Positions 1 to 8,740 of a stretch of DNA of 64,000 bases are shown in pieces. Position 1 is the stretch's first letter. Every line of letters begins with the position of its first letter. A model generated the notes under the pieces. The model worked only from the letters and a program-made list of their open reading frames with translations. It searched no databases and was not told the origin of the DNA. The position numbers and the translations under genes are program-made. The stretch comes from Kordiimonas gwangyangensis DSM 19435 = JCM 12864 (lineage in GTDB: Bacteria; Pseudomonadota; Alphaproteobacteria; Sphingomonadales; Kordiimonadaceae), in the NCBI RefSeq assembly GCF_000375545.1, contig NZ_AQXF01000001.1:236893-300892 (forward strand). The letters run 5' to 3'.

Positions 1-609
1 ACGTAAGAATTTTGCGCCGTTGAAGGATGCGGTACCATGAAAACTTGTCTTTCCCGCCTCAAATCTACCCTGAACAGTCATATGCGCAAAATCTGCAGAT
101 CGCCAAAACACTGCGTCGGCGAAAAAAGTATCGCCTCCAAATTCAGTTTTCTCAAAGCTGACGTCTTGGCAGAACACTGCTGCTTCAAAGTACGTATCGC
201 CAACAAAGTTGGCACACCCAAATGAGACCCTGAATGGGAATACAAACCCGGAAAACACCCCGTTTCGAATATTGTAGCGATTTCTCCCATCCCCCTCAAA
301 CTCAACCAGATTTTCGGTGGTTTTGAGACGTACTTCAATACACCGATCTTTTTCCGTTCGTGTTAGCCAACGCGCATTTTTAAGTTCGGCCCACTGGACC
401 CATTCATTCCAACGTTCGCTTCCCTCTGCCAGCTTGCCTTTGTAGGATTCATTATTGTACCTAAGCATGCTAGGATCGTGCAGTTCCACTCCAAAGCTGT
501 CTTGTGTCAAGCCACGCAAAATCTCCGGCACATTGTCCGCATAGACAATCGGCTTGCCGGTTGCTGCATCAACATACTCCGGCTCACTGTTTGTATTTTT
601 TTCCGCCAT
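1..609 (-). CDS. Pentapeptide-repeat protein, C-terminus cut by window edge
   Basis: An open frame of 203 codons runs from ATG at 609 to base 1 with no stop, so the 3' end lies outside the window. A good Shine-Dalgarno (AGGAGAG) sits about 9 bases upstream of the ATG. Residues 1-120 look like a polar, Trp-containing non-repetitive head. From about residue 124 the chain becomes a Phe-spaced series of the kind A/G-x-F-x-x-A-x-F (for example FEAAVFCQDVSFEKTEF), which matches the pentapeptide-repeat family that folds as a right-handed quadrilateral beta-helix. Function in this family is diverse (gyrase mimicry, scaffolding, unknown) and cannot be assigned. Base composition is visibly lower in GC than the next genes, so recent acquisition is possible. 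No signal peptide or membrane segment is visible in the part present. Confidence 0.75.
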   Translation of the reverse strand, partial: MAEKNTNSEPEYVDAATGKPIVYADNVPEILRGLTQDSFGVELHDPSMLRYNNESYKGKLAEGSERWNEWVQWAELKNARWLTRTEKDRCIEVRLKTTENLVEFEGDGRNRYNIRNGVFSGFVFPFRVSFGCANFVGDTYFEAAVFCQDVSFEKTEFGGDTFFADAVFWRSADFAHMTVQGRFEAGKTSFHGTASFNGAKFLR

Positions 610-773
610 ACCCCCACCCTCTCCTTGCACACCCGATCACTATGCCGCTCATGGTCGCGTGGCTGCAACCATTTGTGTGCATGCTATCCCCTCAATCTTG
701 CTACAAATATTGACGCGAGGCGCCTTCCGTGCGCACATAGCCGCGGGTGGGCGAGATGGGAAAAGGACGAGGT

Positions 774-1208
774 ATGGCAGAGCGTAAGCTGCAGGTGTTT
801 TTTTATGGCGGCTACATGAACATGAAAACGCTTGAGGAAGCGGGGGTCGCCAAGCGCGCCTTTGCACCCGCGAGCGTACATGGGTACGAGCTTGTCATCC
901 AGCCGCATGCCAACCTTGTCGAAGCCGGTGACGGCGTTGTTTACGGCATCCTCGCCAACATGACCCATGCAGAGCTTGAAAAGCTTTATGGCGACAACAT
1001 CAACCAGCGCCTTGGCGTGCCCTATTTCCCGGAAGCCATGCTGGTCTATACCCGCGGCGGTAAAATCACGCCGGCCATGGTCTATATCGCCCATGACATG
1101 AAGCCCGGTTTCGCCGACAACACCTATGTGGATTCGATCCTGAAGCCTGCGGAAACATACGGTTTCCCCAAATGGTATGTGGAGCGTATCGCTTCCTTCA
1201 AATCGTAA
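774..1208 (+). CDS. Gamma-glutamylcyclotransferase-like (AIG2/GGCT fold) protein
   Basis: A 144-residue soluble protein starting MAERKLQVFFYGGYM. The YGGYM motif at residues 11-15 sits where AIG2/GGCT-like proteins carry the substrate-binding YGS(L/N) loop, and the following GYEL, VYGIL and ELEKLYG segments fit the same small beta-barrel fold. Members cyclise gamma-glutamyl amino acids or act on related amides; the substrate here is unknown. ATG 774 was chosen over in-frame GTG 747 and ATG 756 because AAGGACGAGG lies just upstream of it. The gene converges on the chemotaxis receptor, with one shared hairpin terminator between them. I could not place the catalytic Glu with certainty, so enzymatic activity is inferred from the family only. 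Confidence 0.6.
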   Translation: MAERKLQVFFYGGYMNMKTLEEAGVAKRAFAPASVHGYELVIQPHANLVEAGDGVVYGILANMTHAELEKLYGDNINQRLGVPYFPEAMLVYTRGGKITPAMVYIAHDMKPGFADNTYVDSILKPAETYGFPKWYVERIASFKS

Positions 1209-1230
1209 GGCGCCCGAGCACTCACCAAGA

Positions 1231-1258
1231 AAAAGGCCCGCACTGAGCGGGCCTTTTC
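1231..1258. terminator. Bidirectional intrinsic terminator
   Basis: An 11-bp perfect stem (1231-1241 with 1247-1257) with a 5-base loop, flanked by A-run and T-run, lies between two convergent genes and can serve both strands. Confidence 0.85.
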
Positions 1259-1282
1259 TGTTTTGATAGGTGCGGGGGCGTG

Positions 1283-2647
1283 CTAGCCGCGCATACGCTC
1301 AAGGAAGCGGTTCACCGCGCTTTCAAGTCGGCTGGCCTGTTCCGTGAGCTCGCCCGAGTTTTCATTCACCACTTGCGCCGCGCCTGAGCTTTTGTGCGTC
1401 ATCTCCTGTACGCGGCCCACATTCTGGCCGAGAGTGGCCGTGCCCTGGCTCGCATTCTGCACGCTGCGGCCGATCTCACCGGTGGAGGCTTCCTGCTCAA
1501 CCACCGCGGCGGCAATCATGCTTGAGATCTCGCTCACCTGATTGATGGTTTTGCGAATGTCGTTCACCGCGTCCACTGTCTCGCGGGTAGCGAGTTGCAT
1601 CGCGTTGACCTGCTCCTCAATCTCCTGCGTCGCACGCGCTGTCTGGTTCGCGAGGGATTTGACCTCGCTGGCCACCACGGCAAAGCCCTTGCCTGCTTCG
1701 CCCGCACGCGCCGCCTCAATCGTGGCGTTGAGCGCGAGCAGGTTGGTCTGCTCCGCGATATCGTTGATGAGGTGGATCACTTCCGCAATACGCTCCGACG
1801 CGCTGGAGAGCGAGCTGACGCGCCCTTCCGCAGCTTGCGCAACCGTGATCGCGTTGGTGGTGATGGTGTTTGCCTGCTCCACCTGCGTGCGGATTTCGCC
1901 GATGGCACCTGTGAGACCCTCGGCGGCGTCCGCCACGGTGATCATATCCTGGCTGGTGGCGTCGGTCGCGCTGGCGGCGGCGTTTACCTCAAGTGAGGTT
2001 TGTTCAATCGCTTCGCTCATGGTGTTGGCGGCCATCTGCAGCTCAACCACCGCGCCCGAAAGCGACTGGATCACGCTTGAGACTTCCTGTTCAAAGCTAG
2101 ACGCCATATCAAGCTGCATACGGCGGCGCTCTTCGGCCATCTCACGGTCGCGGGCGATCTCTTCCTCGCGTTTGCGGCGTTCCTCTTCGTGCTGCTGCTC
2201 CTCGAACGCGCGTTCTTCCGCTTCACGCAGCTTGCGGGCTTCCTCAGCCTCCTCACGCAGGCGGGCAGCTTCAAGCGCCTTCTGGCGCATCACCTCAGCC
2301 GCTTTTGCCATGGCGGCAATGCCGTCCTTATGGTCGCGGTCCGAGATTTCCTTGTCGTAATTACCGTCCGACAGGCCGCCAAGCTCGGCTTGCAGCACCC
2401 GCAAGGGACGCATGATGCTGGCGGTGATGGAGACCGCGAGCGCAAGGATAAGCGCCACCATTATGGCCGTGATGATCCACACAAATTGCTGGTCAGCCGC
2501 GAACTGCGCTTCGCTTACGTTGCCTGCCTGCAACTCCTGCAGCAGTACGGTGTATTCAAAGATGATCAGCGCCATGCCGATAAAAGAGAGTACCGTCAAC
2601 GCCCAAATGCGTACGTTGACCTTAAAGTTACGCAACAGATTAATCAT
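1283..2647 (-). CDS. Methyl-accepting chemotaxis protein without a periplasmic sensor domain
   Basis: Residues 13-33 and 55-77 are transmembrane helices separated by only about 20 periplasmic residues. A HAMP linker follows at about 78-130, then a highly charged Glu/Arg coiled coil (about 130-185), then the MCP signalling hairpin. The tip sequence [19 protein letters not shown] is the canonical CheA/CheW contact region. The protein should form trimers of dimers and control CheA. With almost no periplasmic loop it cannot use a classical ligand-binding domain, so it probably senses membrane state, an intracellular signal or a partner protein. No NWETF-type CheR-docking tail is present. No che genes are nearby. 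It ends at the shared terminator with the GGCT-like gene. Confidence 0.93.
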   Translation of the reverse strand: MINLLRNFKVNVRIWALTVLSFIGMALIIFEYTVLLQELQAGNVSEAQFAADQQFVWIITAIMVALILALAVSITASIMRPLRVLQAELGGLSDGNYDKEISDRDHKDGIAAMAKAAEVMRQKALEAARLREEAEEARKLREAEERAFEEQQHEEERRKREEEIARDREMAEERRRMQLDMASSFEQEVSSVIQSLSGAVVELQMAANTMSEAIEQTSLEVNAAASATDATSQDMITVADAAEGLTGAIGEIRTQVEQANTITTNAITVAQAAEGRVSSLSSASERIAEVIHLINDIAEQTNLLALNATIEAARAGEAGKGFAVVASEVKSLANQTARATQEIEEQVNAMQLATRETVDAVNDIRKTINQVSEISSMIAAAVVEQEASTGEIGRSVQNASQGTATLGQNVGRVQEMTHKSSGAAQVVNENSGELTEQASRLESAVNRFLERMRG

Positions 2648-2848
2648 ACCTGACCTAATGCCCCATCACTGCCAAAAGCGGCCCCTTATCCGCTCCTTAG
2701 CATAAGGAAAGCTGCGGGCTGAACAAAAAAACGCGTGCCGGACACTATGTCCCACATGTGTCTTGTCTTGAAAGGCGTGCGCTGCACTCCCACATATCAA
2801 GAACAAAACAAATAAAGAAACGACAACGCGAGGAAATAGGAGGAACTG

Positions 2849-3064
2849 ATGCGCCTCATACTGGCCATTATATTCCCGCCCCTGGTATTCTTTACCATCA
2901 ACAGGCCCTTCCAGGGTCTCATGAACCTGATCCTGTGGATCACCTTCATTGGCTGGCCTGTGGCCGCGATCTGGGCCGTTTATGCCCTGAGCCAATACCG
3001 GAATGACGAGCTTCGGCGCGAGTTTGACGATGAACGCCGCTATGGCCGTTACAGCCGCTACTAG
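2849..3064 (+). CDS. YqaE/Pmp3-family small membrane protein
   Basis: A 71-residue protein with two hydrophobic helices (about 3-20 and 26-46) and a short charged tail rich in Arg/Glu/Tyr. This matches the YqaE/Pmp3 (stress-response proteolipid membrane) family. AGGAGGAA immediately upstream supports the ATG. The family is induced by osmotic, salt or envelope stress in many bacteria and may modulate membrane potential; no catalytic role is known. It is followed 12 bp later by a GlsB/YeaQ-type protein, so the two form a likely two-gene stress operon of tiny membrane proteins. Confidence 0.82.
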   Translation: MRLILAIIFPPLVFFTINRPFQGLMNLILWITFIGWPVAAIWAVYALSQYRNDELRREFDDERRYGRYSRY

Positions 3065-3076
3065 GAGGGTGATATC

Positions 3077-3322
3077 ATGATCTCGACCATTCTGATTGGT
3101 GCCCTTGTGGGCTTCCTGACCGGGCACATCATGCGCGGCGAAGGATTTGGTGCCATTGGCAACATCATCCTTGGCATCTTTGGCGGCATCGTTGGCCATT
3201 TCATCTTCGGGATTGCGGGGCTCGGGCCTTCAAACCTTTTGGGTGACATCATTGCCGGTGTGGTTGGCGCGTCGATCCTTGTGATCGCATTTGGCGAAAC
3301 ACGGCGCAGGCGCCACCGCTAG
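3077..3322 (+). CDS. GlsB/YeaQ/YmgE-family stress membrane protein
   Basis: An 81-residue, almost wholly hydrophobic protein with three glycine-rich helices (starting ISTILIGALVGFLTGHIMRG) and a basic RRRRHR end. The pattern G-x-x-x-G plus the G-N-I-I-L-G-I-F-G-G segment is characteristic of the GlsB/YeaQ/YmgE (transglycosylase-associated) family. It acts in the inner membrane; expression is stress-linked in several bacteria, but its molecular function is unknown. AGGAGG precedes the start. It is co-oriented and closely spaced with the YqaE-like gene and ends 2 bp from the stop of the convergent flavoprotein gene. Confidence 0.85.
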   Translation: MISTILIGALVGFLTGHIMRGEGFGAIGNIILGIFGGIVGHFIFGIAGLGPSNLLGDIIAGVVGASILVIAFGETRRRRHR

Positions 3323-3324
3323 GT

Positions 3325-4464
3325 TTAAGCTGGTTCAGTGATGAGACGCGCGGGGCTGAAGTTCCGCGCATCCACACCCGCACGCACCAGATAGTCCGGC
3401 ATAGCTGTGCCGAGCACAAAGCTTGCGAGCATATCGGTCCATGCAGGCGAAGTCTGGATACCGTAACCGCCTTGGCCCACGTTCCAGAAGAAACTGGGTT
3501 CATCCACCGCGCTGCCCACCACCGGCAGGCGGTCTGGCCCGAAGGTGCGCAGGCCCGCCCATTTGGCGTCAATCCGGCTTACTTTGCTCTGTGTCGCGGT
3601 TTCAAAAAACTGTACGGCGCGGGCAACATCTTCAAGCTCGGGCTGCGCGTCGCAAGGCGCGCTTGGCACCTCATCCGCCGGGGTCACGAGATAGCCATCA
3701 CCTTCTGGCTTGAAGTAAAACTCTTCATCCATGTCCAGCACCACCGGGCCCTGCCGGTCAAACGGCTGGCCTTCAGGTTTGGGCACCGTGACGATTGTAC
3801 GCCTGAGCGGCAATAGCCCCACCGGCATAACGCCCGAACGTTTGGCGACATCATCCCCCCAGGCACCCGCCGAGTTGATGATGGCGCGCGCTTTCACCGG
3901 CCCTTGCCGGGTTTTCACATGCCAGCGCGCACCGTCATATGCCGCGGTCTCGAACCGCGCATCCAGCATCAATGTGGCACCAAGGGCTTTCGCCGCGCGT
4001 AGGTATCCCTGATGCAGCGCCGCCACATCAAGGTCACCACAGTCGGGGTCATCAATACCGCCCATCAGGCTGCTTGTATCCACATGCGGTGCGCGGGCTT
4101 TTACCTCATCCACGCTCATGTAGCGCACGCCGGGTAGTGCTGCACGCAGTTCATTATACAGCCGGTCAGCCGCTGCTTTCTGGTCCGCGCGGTAGATGTG
4201 GATGGCACCTAACCGGGTCAGGAGCGGAACGTCCGTGAACCCCTCTGGCGGTGACATCAGGAACGCTTTTGATGCGGTCGTCAGCGGTTGCACCTTTGGC
4301 CCGCCATAGGTCTCCGCATAAAAGGCAGCGGAGCGGCCGGTGGTGTGATAGCCCGCCTGCGGTTCCATATCGAGCATGATCACGCGGCCATGCGGCGCCA
4401 GCCGGTATGCGGCGCCTGCGCCCGCAATCCCTGCGCCGATGATCAAAAAATCACACTCAAACAT
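3325..4464 (-). CDS. FAD-dependent D-amino acid dehydrogenase (DauA-like)
   Basis: A 379-residue DAO-superfamily flavoprotein. The N-terminus FLIIGAGIAGAGAAYRL is the GxGxxG dinucleotide fold, followed by the FAD ribose acidic residue (LDME) and HTTGRSAAFY. The C-terminal VGQGGYGIQTSPA is the FAD-closing loop. Order, spacing and wording follow Pseudomonas aeruginosa D-arginine dehydrogenase DauA as I remember it; such enzymes deaminate D-amino acids to 2-oxo acids and pass electrons to the respiratory chain. At the position equivalent to DauA His48 there is Phe48 here, while Tyr53 is kept, so substrate range may differ. No L-amino acid partner (DauB-like) is adjacent. A family call of NAD(P)/FAD-dependent oxidoreductase is very safe; the substrate is inference. 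Confidence 0.8.
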   Translation of the reverse strand: MFECDFLIIGAGIAGAGAAYRLAPHGRVIMLDMEPQAGYHTTGRSAAFYAETYGGPKVQPLTTASKAFLMSPPEGFTDVPLLTRLGAIHIYRADQKAAADRLYNELRAALPGVRYMSVDEVKARAPHVDTSSLMGGIDDPDCGDLDVAALHQGYLRAAKALGATLMLDARFETAAYDGARWHVKTRQGPVKARAIINSAGAWGDDVAKRSGVMPVGLLPLRRTIVTVPKPEGQPFDRQGPVVLDMDEEFYFKPEGDGYLVTPADEVPSAPCDAQPELEDVARAVQFFETATQSKVSRIDAKWAGLRTFGPDRLPVVGSAVDEPSFFWNVGQGGYGIQTSPAWTDMLASFVLGTAMPDYLVRAGVDARNFSPARLITEPA

Positions 4465-4595
4465 GCTGGTTCCCGTTGCTCATCACAGCGCAATATGTGA
4501 TCTAAAGTGGCCGCGCATGCAAGGCGTGGCCACATGAAAATTTGAAGCCCGGCACAAAAGCCGGACTTGTGAGTAAAAACCTAAGGGGACAAACC

Positions 4596-5414
4596 GTGAC
4601 GCCAGACCTTCCAAGCCAAGAGATCGAAACTTTGAAGGCCTTCGCGCTTGAACTGGCGGATGCCGCCGCCGAGGTTACGCTCTCCTACTTCAAGAAGCCG
4701 ATCTCCATCGACGACAAAGACAAGGGCACAGGCTTTGACCCCGTGACCAAGGCAGACCAGGGGGCGGAGAGAGCCATCCGGGCGCTGATTGACGCGCGCT
4801 ACCCTGACCACGGCATTTTTGGCGAAGAGTATGGCATCAAGGACGCGAATGGCCCATTTGAATGGGTGCTGGACCCCGTGGACGGTACGCGCGCCTTCAT
4901 CTCTGGCCTGCCGACATGGGGTACGCTCATTGCACTTCGCTACAAGGGTGTGCCGATCATCGGCGTAGTGGACCAACCCTATATTCGCGAGCGTTACCTT
5001 GGTTGGCCGGGTGGTGCGAGCCTCAATGGCGAGCCGATCAAAACCCGCCCCTGCCCGACACTTGATACCGCCACTATCTCCACCACCGATTTCGCGCTGT
5101 TCAAGGACCATGAGCGCGGCGCGTTCGAAGAACTGCGCAAAGGCTCCCGCCTCATTCGGTACGGGCTTGACTGCTACGCCTATGCGGTGATGTCCGCGGG
5201 GCACATGGACCTTGTGATCGAAAGTGGCCTCAAGCCCTATGACATGATGGCGCTTATTCCTGTCATTCGCGGCGCGGGCGGCAGCGCCACCAACTGGGAA
5301 GGTGACGCACCGGGCGACTGCGGCCGCCTGCTGGCGGTCGGCGACCCGGCGCTTGTGCCTGTCGTGCTCGATATCCTCAAGGACACCAAACCAAAGCTGG
5401 ACCGCGCGCCCTAG
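4596..5414 (+). CDS. hisN: Inositol monophosphatase family; probable histidinol-phosphatase (HisN type)
   Basis: A 272-residue Mg-dependent phosphatase of the IMPase fold. Metal ligands are visible as GEEYG (Glu77, Glu78), WVLDPVDGT (Asp93, Asp96) and the C-terminal PYD (Asp216). The DGTRAFISGLPTWGTLIAL wording is typical of HisN-type members that dephosphorylate L-histidinol phosphate, rather than SuhB or CysQ. GTG 4596 was chosen because AGGGGA sits 6 bases upstream; an in-frame TTG at 4542 would add 18 unconserved residues. It converges with the next hydrolase gene. A hisI gene lies at 50630, so histidine genes are scattered, as is common in this class. Specificity remains a family inference. 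Confidence 0.8.
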   Translation: MTPDLPSQEIETLKAFALELADAAAEVTLSYFKKPISIDDKDKGTGFDPVTKADQGAERAIRALIDARYPDHGIFGEEYGIKDANGPFEWVLDPVDGTRAFISGLPTWGTLIALRYKGVPIIGVVDQPYIRERYLGWPGGASLNGEPIKTRPCPTLDTATISTTDFALFKDHERGAFEELRKGSRLIRYGLDCYAYAVMSAGHMDLVIESGLKPYDMMALIPVIRGAGGSATNWEGDAPGDCGRLLAVGDPALVPVVLDILKDTKPKLDRAP

Positions 5415-5422
5415 GCACGCGG

Positions 5423-6472
5423 CTACTTCGCCGGCGCGACAAACGGGCCGAAGTCAGGCCCGTTTTCAAGGTCGATAAACTCAGCGATGGCTTTCCAGAG
5501 CTCGGCACGGATTTCGTCCGTCTCTTTCAGGATTTCGTGCATCGCCCCCTTCACCACCACAAGGCGGCAGTGCGGCATGCGTGCGGCAAGGGCAGTCTGG
5601 CCTTCATTGTCTACAATACGGTCGTTTTCCGCCTGCAGCATCAAAACCGGTGTCTTGATCGCTTCCGGGTAGCCAGGGGCGTTCAGCTTCTCGCACGACT
5701 TCAGCGCTTCTGAAAGCCAGCGGTACGTGGCACCGCCAACAGCAAGCCGTGCGTCCTTGTTCTTGATGAAAAAGTCCTCGTCACAGAAACGCTCATCATC
5801 GTGCGTCAGTTTCTTGCGCCAGCCCCAGCGGCCCTCCTTGAAGGCTGTATGGCCGGGGATATAGGCCGCACCTTGCCCAAGCGCCCGCATCACAGCGGGC
5901 AGGCCATTCACGAAAAAGGCCGGTAGCGGTTTGGTGTAAATTTTCACCATCGGCGCCACGGTAATGGCCGCTTCAACATAATCCGGATGGTCGTGCAGGA
6001 AGCGGAGAATCACATGACTGCCTGCCGAGTGGCCCATCAGAATGAAGGGCTTTGGCATCTTGTTTATGAGCTTTTTGTCAAAAAAAGCGCGCACGTCCGA
6101 GATATGCGTATCGAAAGTTTTGACAAAATGTTTGTTGCGGTTGGGGTGCGGCCGGAACGACATGCCCTGCCCGCGCAGGTCCATCGCGGCACAGGCAAAG
6201 CCCATCTGGTTAAAGAGGTGCACATCCTCGAGGAACTTTTCGATAAACTCGGTACGGCCCGGCATGAAAATAATCGTGCCCTTGGGTTCAATCACCTTGC
6301 TGGCCGGAAAGCGTGCATAGCGGATTGATTCGCCATCATCGGCCTCAAACTGGCCGAAAACCGCGTCTTCCGGCACGTCACGCCGGTGTTGCTTGGCATA
6401 AGCCATGAAGGCAGGGCCCGGCATCGCCGCCCCGGATGCTGCTTCCATTTCGGTCGCTTTCATGCTGGCCAT
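5423..6472 (-). CDS. Alpha/beta hydrolase, lysophospholipase (PldB) type
   Basis: About 349 residues with the Hydrolase_4/serine aminopeptidase S33 organisation. There is an N-terminal strand (TIIFMPGRTEF), then AMDLRGQGMS, the nucleophile elbow GHSAGS (Ser149), then ENDRIV (catalytic Asp) and GAMHEI (catalytic His). This resembles PldB-like lysophospholipases/monoacylglycerol lipases that hydrolyse acyl esters in the cytoplasm or at the membrane. No signal peptide is seen. ATG 6472 was preferred; a TTG at 6529 with a GGGGGA just upstream is a possible alternative that would add 19 residues. It faces the pilus locus divergently. Confidence 0.8.
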   Translation of the reverse strand: MASMKATEMEAASGAAMPGPAFMAYAKQHRRDVPEDAVFGQFEADDGESIRYARFPASKVIEPKGTIIFMPGRTEFIEKFLEDVHLFNQMGFACAAMDLRGQGMSFRPHPNRNKHFVKTFDTHISDVRAFFDKKLINKMPKPFILMGHSAGSHVILRFLHDHPDYVEAAITVAPMVKIYTKPLPAFFVNGLPAVMRALGQGAAYIPGHTAFKEGRWGWRKKLTHDDERFCDEDFFIKNKDARLAVGGATYRWLSEALKSCEKLNAPGYPEAIKTPVLMLQAENDRIVDNEGQTALAARMPHCRLVVVKGAMHEILKETDEIRAELWKAIAEFIDLENGPDFGPFVAPAK

Positions 6473-6704
6473 TGTAACCTTATGTCCTCGCTTAGTGTTC
6501 AAATCCCCAAATGGGAGCCTAGCCACCAATTATCCCCCGAGACAAGGCGAAAATTTGGCGCACCCGACATCTTTTAAAGTGGCGCACCACCCTGCCTGCG
6601 CTCATGGGAACATGCAGTTTTGTTAAAATTGCCGCCATTCATTTACGGATTTTCAAACTCAAGGCGCGAAGATCGGCCTCAGGCAAAATTCAGGCAACCA
6701 GACC

Positions 6705-8180
6705 ATGAAACACAGGTTACAGCAGTATACCCGTCGGACGGGTGCGTCTTTAGGGCGCATAATTCGGGACGAAAGTGGCAGCCTTCTTCCCATGGTGGCC
6801 GGTAGCATGTTGATGCTTACCGGTGCGGCAGGCATGGCCATCGACGGCGCGCGCATGTTCTATGTGAAAGACGTGCTGCAAAAGTCGCTCGACAGCGCCG
6901 GCCTCGCCGCAGGCCATGCGATGACGGTATCCGACATGGAAAATGACGCGCGCGAGTTTTTCAACGCCAACGTCGGCTCCATCGACGGTGTGGTGACCAC
7001 CAGCAATATGACCGTCGACATCAGCCCCGACAATGAACTGATCACCCTGACCGCAAGTGCAACGGTTGAAGCCACCTTCATGCGCCTGTTCGGGTACGAA
7101 TCAATCACCGTCAGTGCCAGCACCGAAGTGAGCCGTGAAACCCGCGGCATGGAACTTGTGCTGGTGATGGACAACACAGGCTCCATGCGCACCGACAATA
7201 AAATCGGCACCATGAAACAGGCCGCGACCGACCTTATAAATGTTGTATTCGGCGATGATGAGACCAACACCAACCTGTGGGCGGGTGTGGTGCCCTATAT
7301 CACCCACGTGAATGTGGGCAACACCAACTACAACTGGCTGTCCGAAACCGGCAAGGACCGGGTGGACAATGAATATTATGGCACTGAGTGGAAGGGCTGC
7401 CTGCGCGCCCGCGCCGACGGCGAAGACGAAACCGACACGCCGCCGAGCGAGATTCCGTTCGAACCTTTCTATTGGGCCGATACCGACCCCTACTGGCAGT
7501 ACCACAAGAAACGTGGCTGGTATCAGGTCGACCGGGACAACAACTGGATCGATGACGACACGGGCACCGTCACCATCAGTGAAGTGAACGCCTCAAGCGC
7601 GCTTGGCCCGAACCGCGGCTGCGCAAGCGAGATCACCCCTCTTGTGGCCGAGAAAAGCAAGATCCTCGCCGCCATCGATGTGATGGAGCCCTGGAGCTTC
7701 GGCGGCACCGCCGCAAACTACGGCCTCGTGTGGGGGTGGCGTGTAGTCAGCCCACGCTGGCAGGGCATGTGGGCCGGCAGCCCGCCCGGCCTGCCGCTGG
7801 CACATGACACGCCTTATATGGACAAGGTCATTGTGATGCTGACGGACGGTGTCAATGAGCTCATCAGCCAGGACGCGGAGCTTGGCGGGTCTGACTATAC
7901 CGCCTTCGGCCGCCTTGATGAATTTGGCTATTCGAGCATCAGCGCAGCGCGTGACGAGTTTGACGCCCGCTTTGACCGTATCTGCCAGAACATCAAGCAG
8001 GATGAGATCATCATCTATACAATTACCTTCGGCTCGACGCCGGACGCCAACACCCAGGACGCTTACCGTACCTGTGCCTCGAACCCGGCGTTCTATTTCC
8101 ATGCGCCGACCGCGGAATCGCTGACCGATGCCTTCAATGAAATCGGTCGTCAGCTCTCGAACCTGAGGCTGTCCCGCTGA
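6705..8180 (+). CDS. tadG: TadG-like pilus assembly protein with von Willebrand A domain
   Basis: 491 residues. The N-terminus RDESGSLLPMVAGSMLMLTGAAGMAIDG is the TadE/TadG-type hydrophobic helix that anchors these proteins in the inner membrane. After about 100 periplasmic residues a vWA domain begins with the MIDAS motif DNTGSM (Asp156), and VIVMLTDGVN provides the later MIDAS Asp. The vWA carries a long Trp/Tyr/Asp-rich insertion (about residues 225-300). Tad-locus vWA proteins are thought to help build or anchor the Flp pilus or present an adhesin. It opens a cassette of three pseudopilin-type genes: its TGA overlaps the next ATG by one base, so translation is coupled. The expected downstream Flp/Cpa genes follow. 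Confidence 0.88.
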   Translation: MKHRLQQYTRRTGASLGRIIRDESGSLLPMVAGSMLMLTGAAGMAIDGARMFYVKDVLQKSLDSAGLAAGHAMTVSDMENDAREFFNANVGSIDGVVTTSNMTVDISPDNELITLTASATVEATFMRLFGYESITVSASTEVSRETRGMELVLVMDNTGSMRTDNKIGTMKQAATDLINVVFGDDETNTNLWAGVVPYITHVNVGNTNYNWLSETGKDRVDNEYYGTEWKGCLRARADGEDETDTPPSEIPFEPFYWADTDPYWQYHKKRGWYQVDRDNNWIDDDTGTVTISEVNASSALGPNRGCASEITPLVAEKSKILAAIDVMEPWSFGGTAANYGLVWGWRVVSPRWQGMWAGSPPGLPLAHDTPYMDKVIVMLTDGVNELISQDAELGGSDYTAFGRLDEFGYSSISAARDEFDARFDRICQNIKQDEIIIYTITFGSTPDANTQDAYRTCASNPAFYFHAPTAESLTDAFNEIGRQLSNLRLSR

Positions 8181-8740
8181 TGCGTGCCCTCGGGCTCATA
8201 AAACGCCTGTGGCGCGACCGGGACGGTGTCTCGGCTGTGGAGGCCGCGATCGGCCTCCCCATCCTCCTGACACTCCTGATTGGTGTGCTGGAGATCTCCT
8301 ATCTCATCTTCCTTTCTGTCTCGCTTGAGAACGCGGTCCTGCGCGCATCACGCTTCGGTATCACCGGTGGTGCCGAGGAAGGGGTTACCCGGGAAGAGCT
8401 GGTTCGTTCCATCATCGCCGAGCAGACCTTCGGCCAGGTAGATATGAACGAGATCGAGATAGAGACACTTGTTTACGAACAATTTGGCGATATCGGCGAG
8501 GCCGAGCCCTATACGGACGAGAACGGCAGCGGCAATTATGAATCCGGGGAACCCTTCTCGGACGTGAACGGCAATGGTGTCTGGGACGATGACATGGCGG
8601 TCGCCGGCCTTGGCGACGCGGGGGACATTGTACTCTACCGTGTGCGCTATGCAGCACCAAGCCTGAGCGGCGTCATGAACTGGGCGACGCGGCGGATCAA
8701 TATTTCAGCGACTGTGGCGGTACGGAATGAGCCTTTTTAA
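8180..8740 (+). CDS. tadE: TadE-like minor pseudopilin with a calcium-binding-type loop
   Basis: 186 residues. RDGVSAVEAAIGLPILLTL followed by a long hydrophobic helix is the TadE pseudopilin signature: prepilin-type cleavage is expected before the conserved Glu-containing helix, probably by the CpaA peptidase encoded downstream. Around residues 115-140 there are two Asp/Asn/Gly-rich loops (TDENGSGNYESGE and SDVNGNGVWDDD) resembling EF-hand/dockerin calcium loops, so Ca2+ may stabilise it. It shares one base with the gene before it and overlaps the next by 14 bases, giving strong translational coupling. Confidence 0.85.
   Translation: MRALGLIKRLWRDRDGVSAVEAAIGLPILLTLLIGVLEISYLIFLSVSLENAVLRASRFGITGGAEEGVTREELVRSIIAEQTFGQVDMNEIEIETLVYEQFGDIGEAEPYTDENGSGNYESGEPFSDVNGNGVWDDDMAVAGLGDAGDIVLYRVRYAAPSLSGVMNWATRRINISATVAVRNEPF

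Noticed and set aside
37-338. Short frames on both strands inside the first 600 bases
   Set aside because: They conflict with the continuous minus-strand pentapeptide-repeat frame, which has a start and ribosome binding site.
2666-3199. 177-codon minus-strand frame across the two small membrane genes
   Set aside because: No homology and no ribosome binding site; the plus-strand YqaE and GlsB proteins are each well supported by AGGAGG sites.
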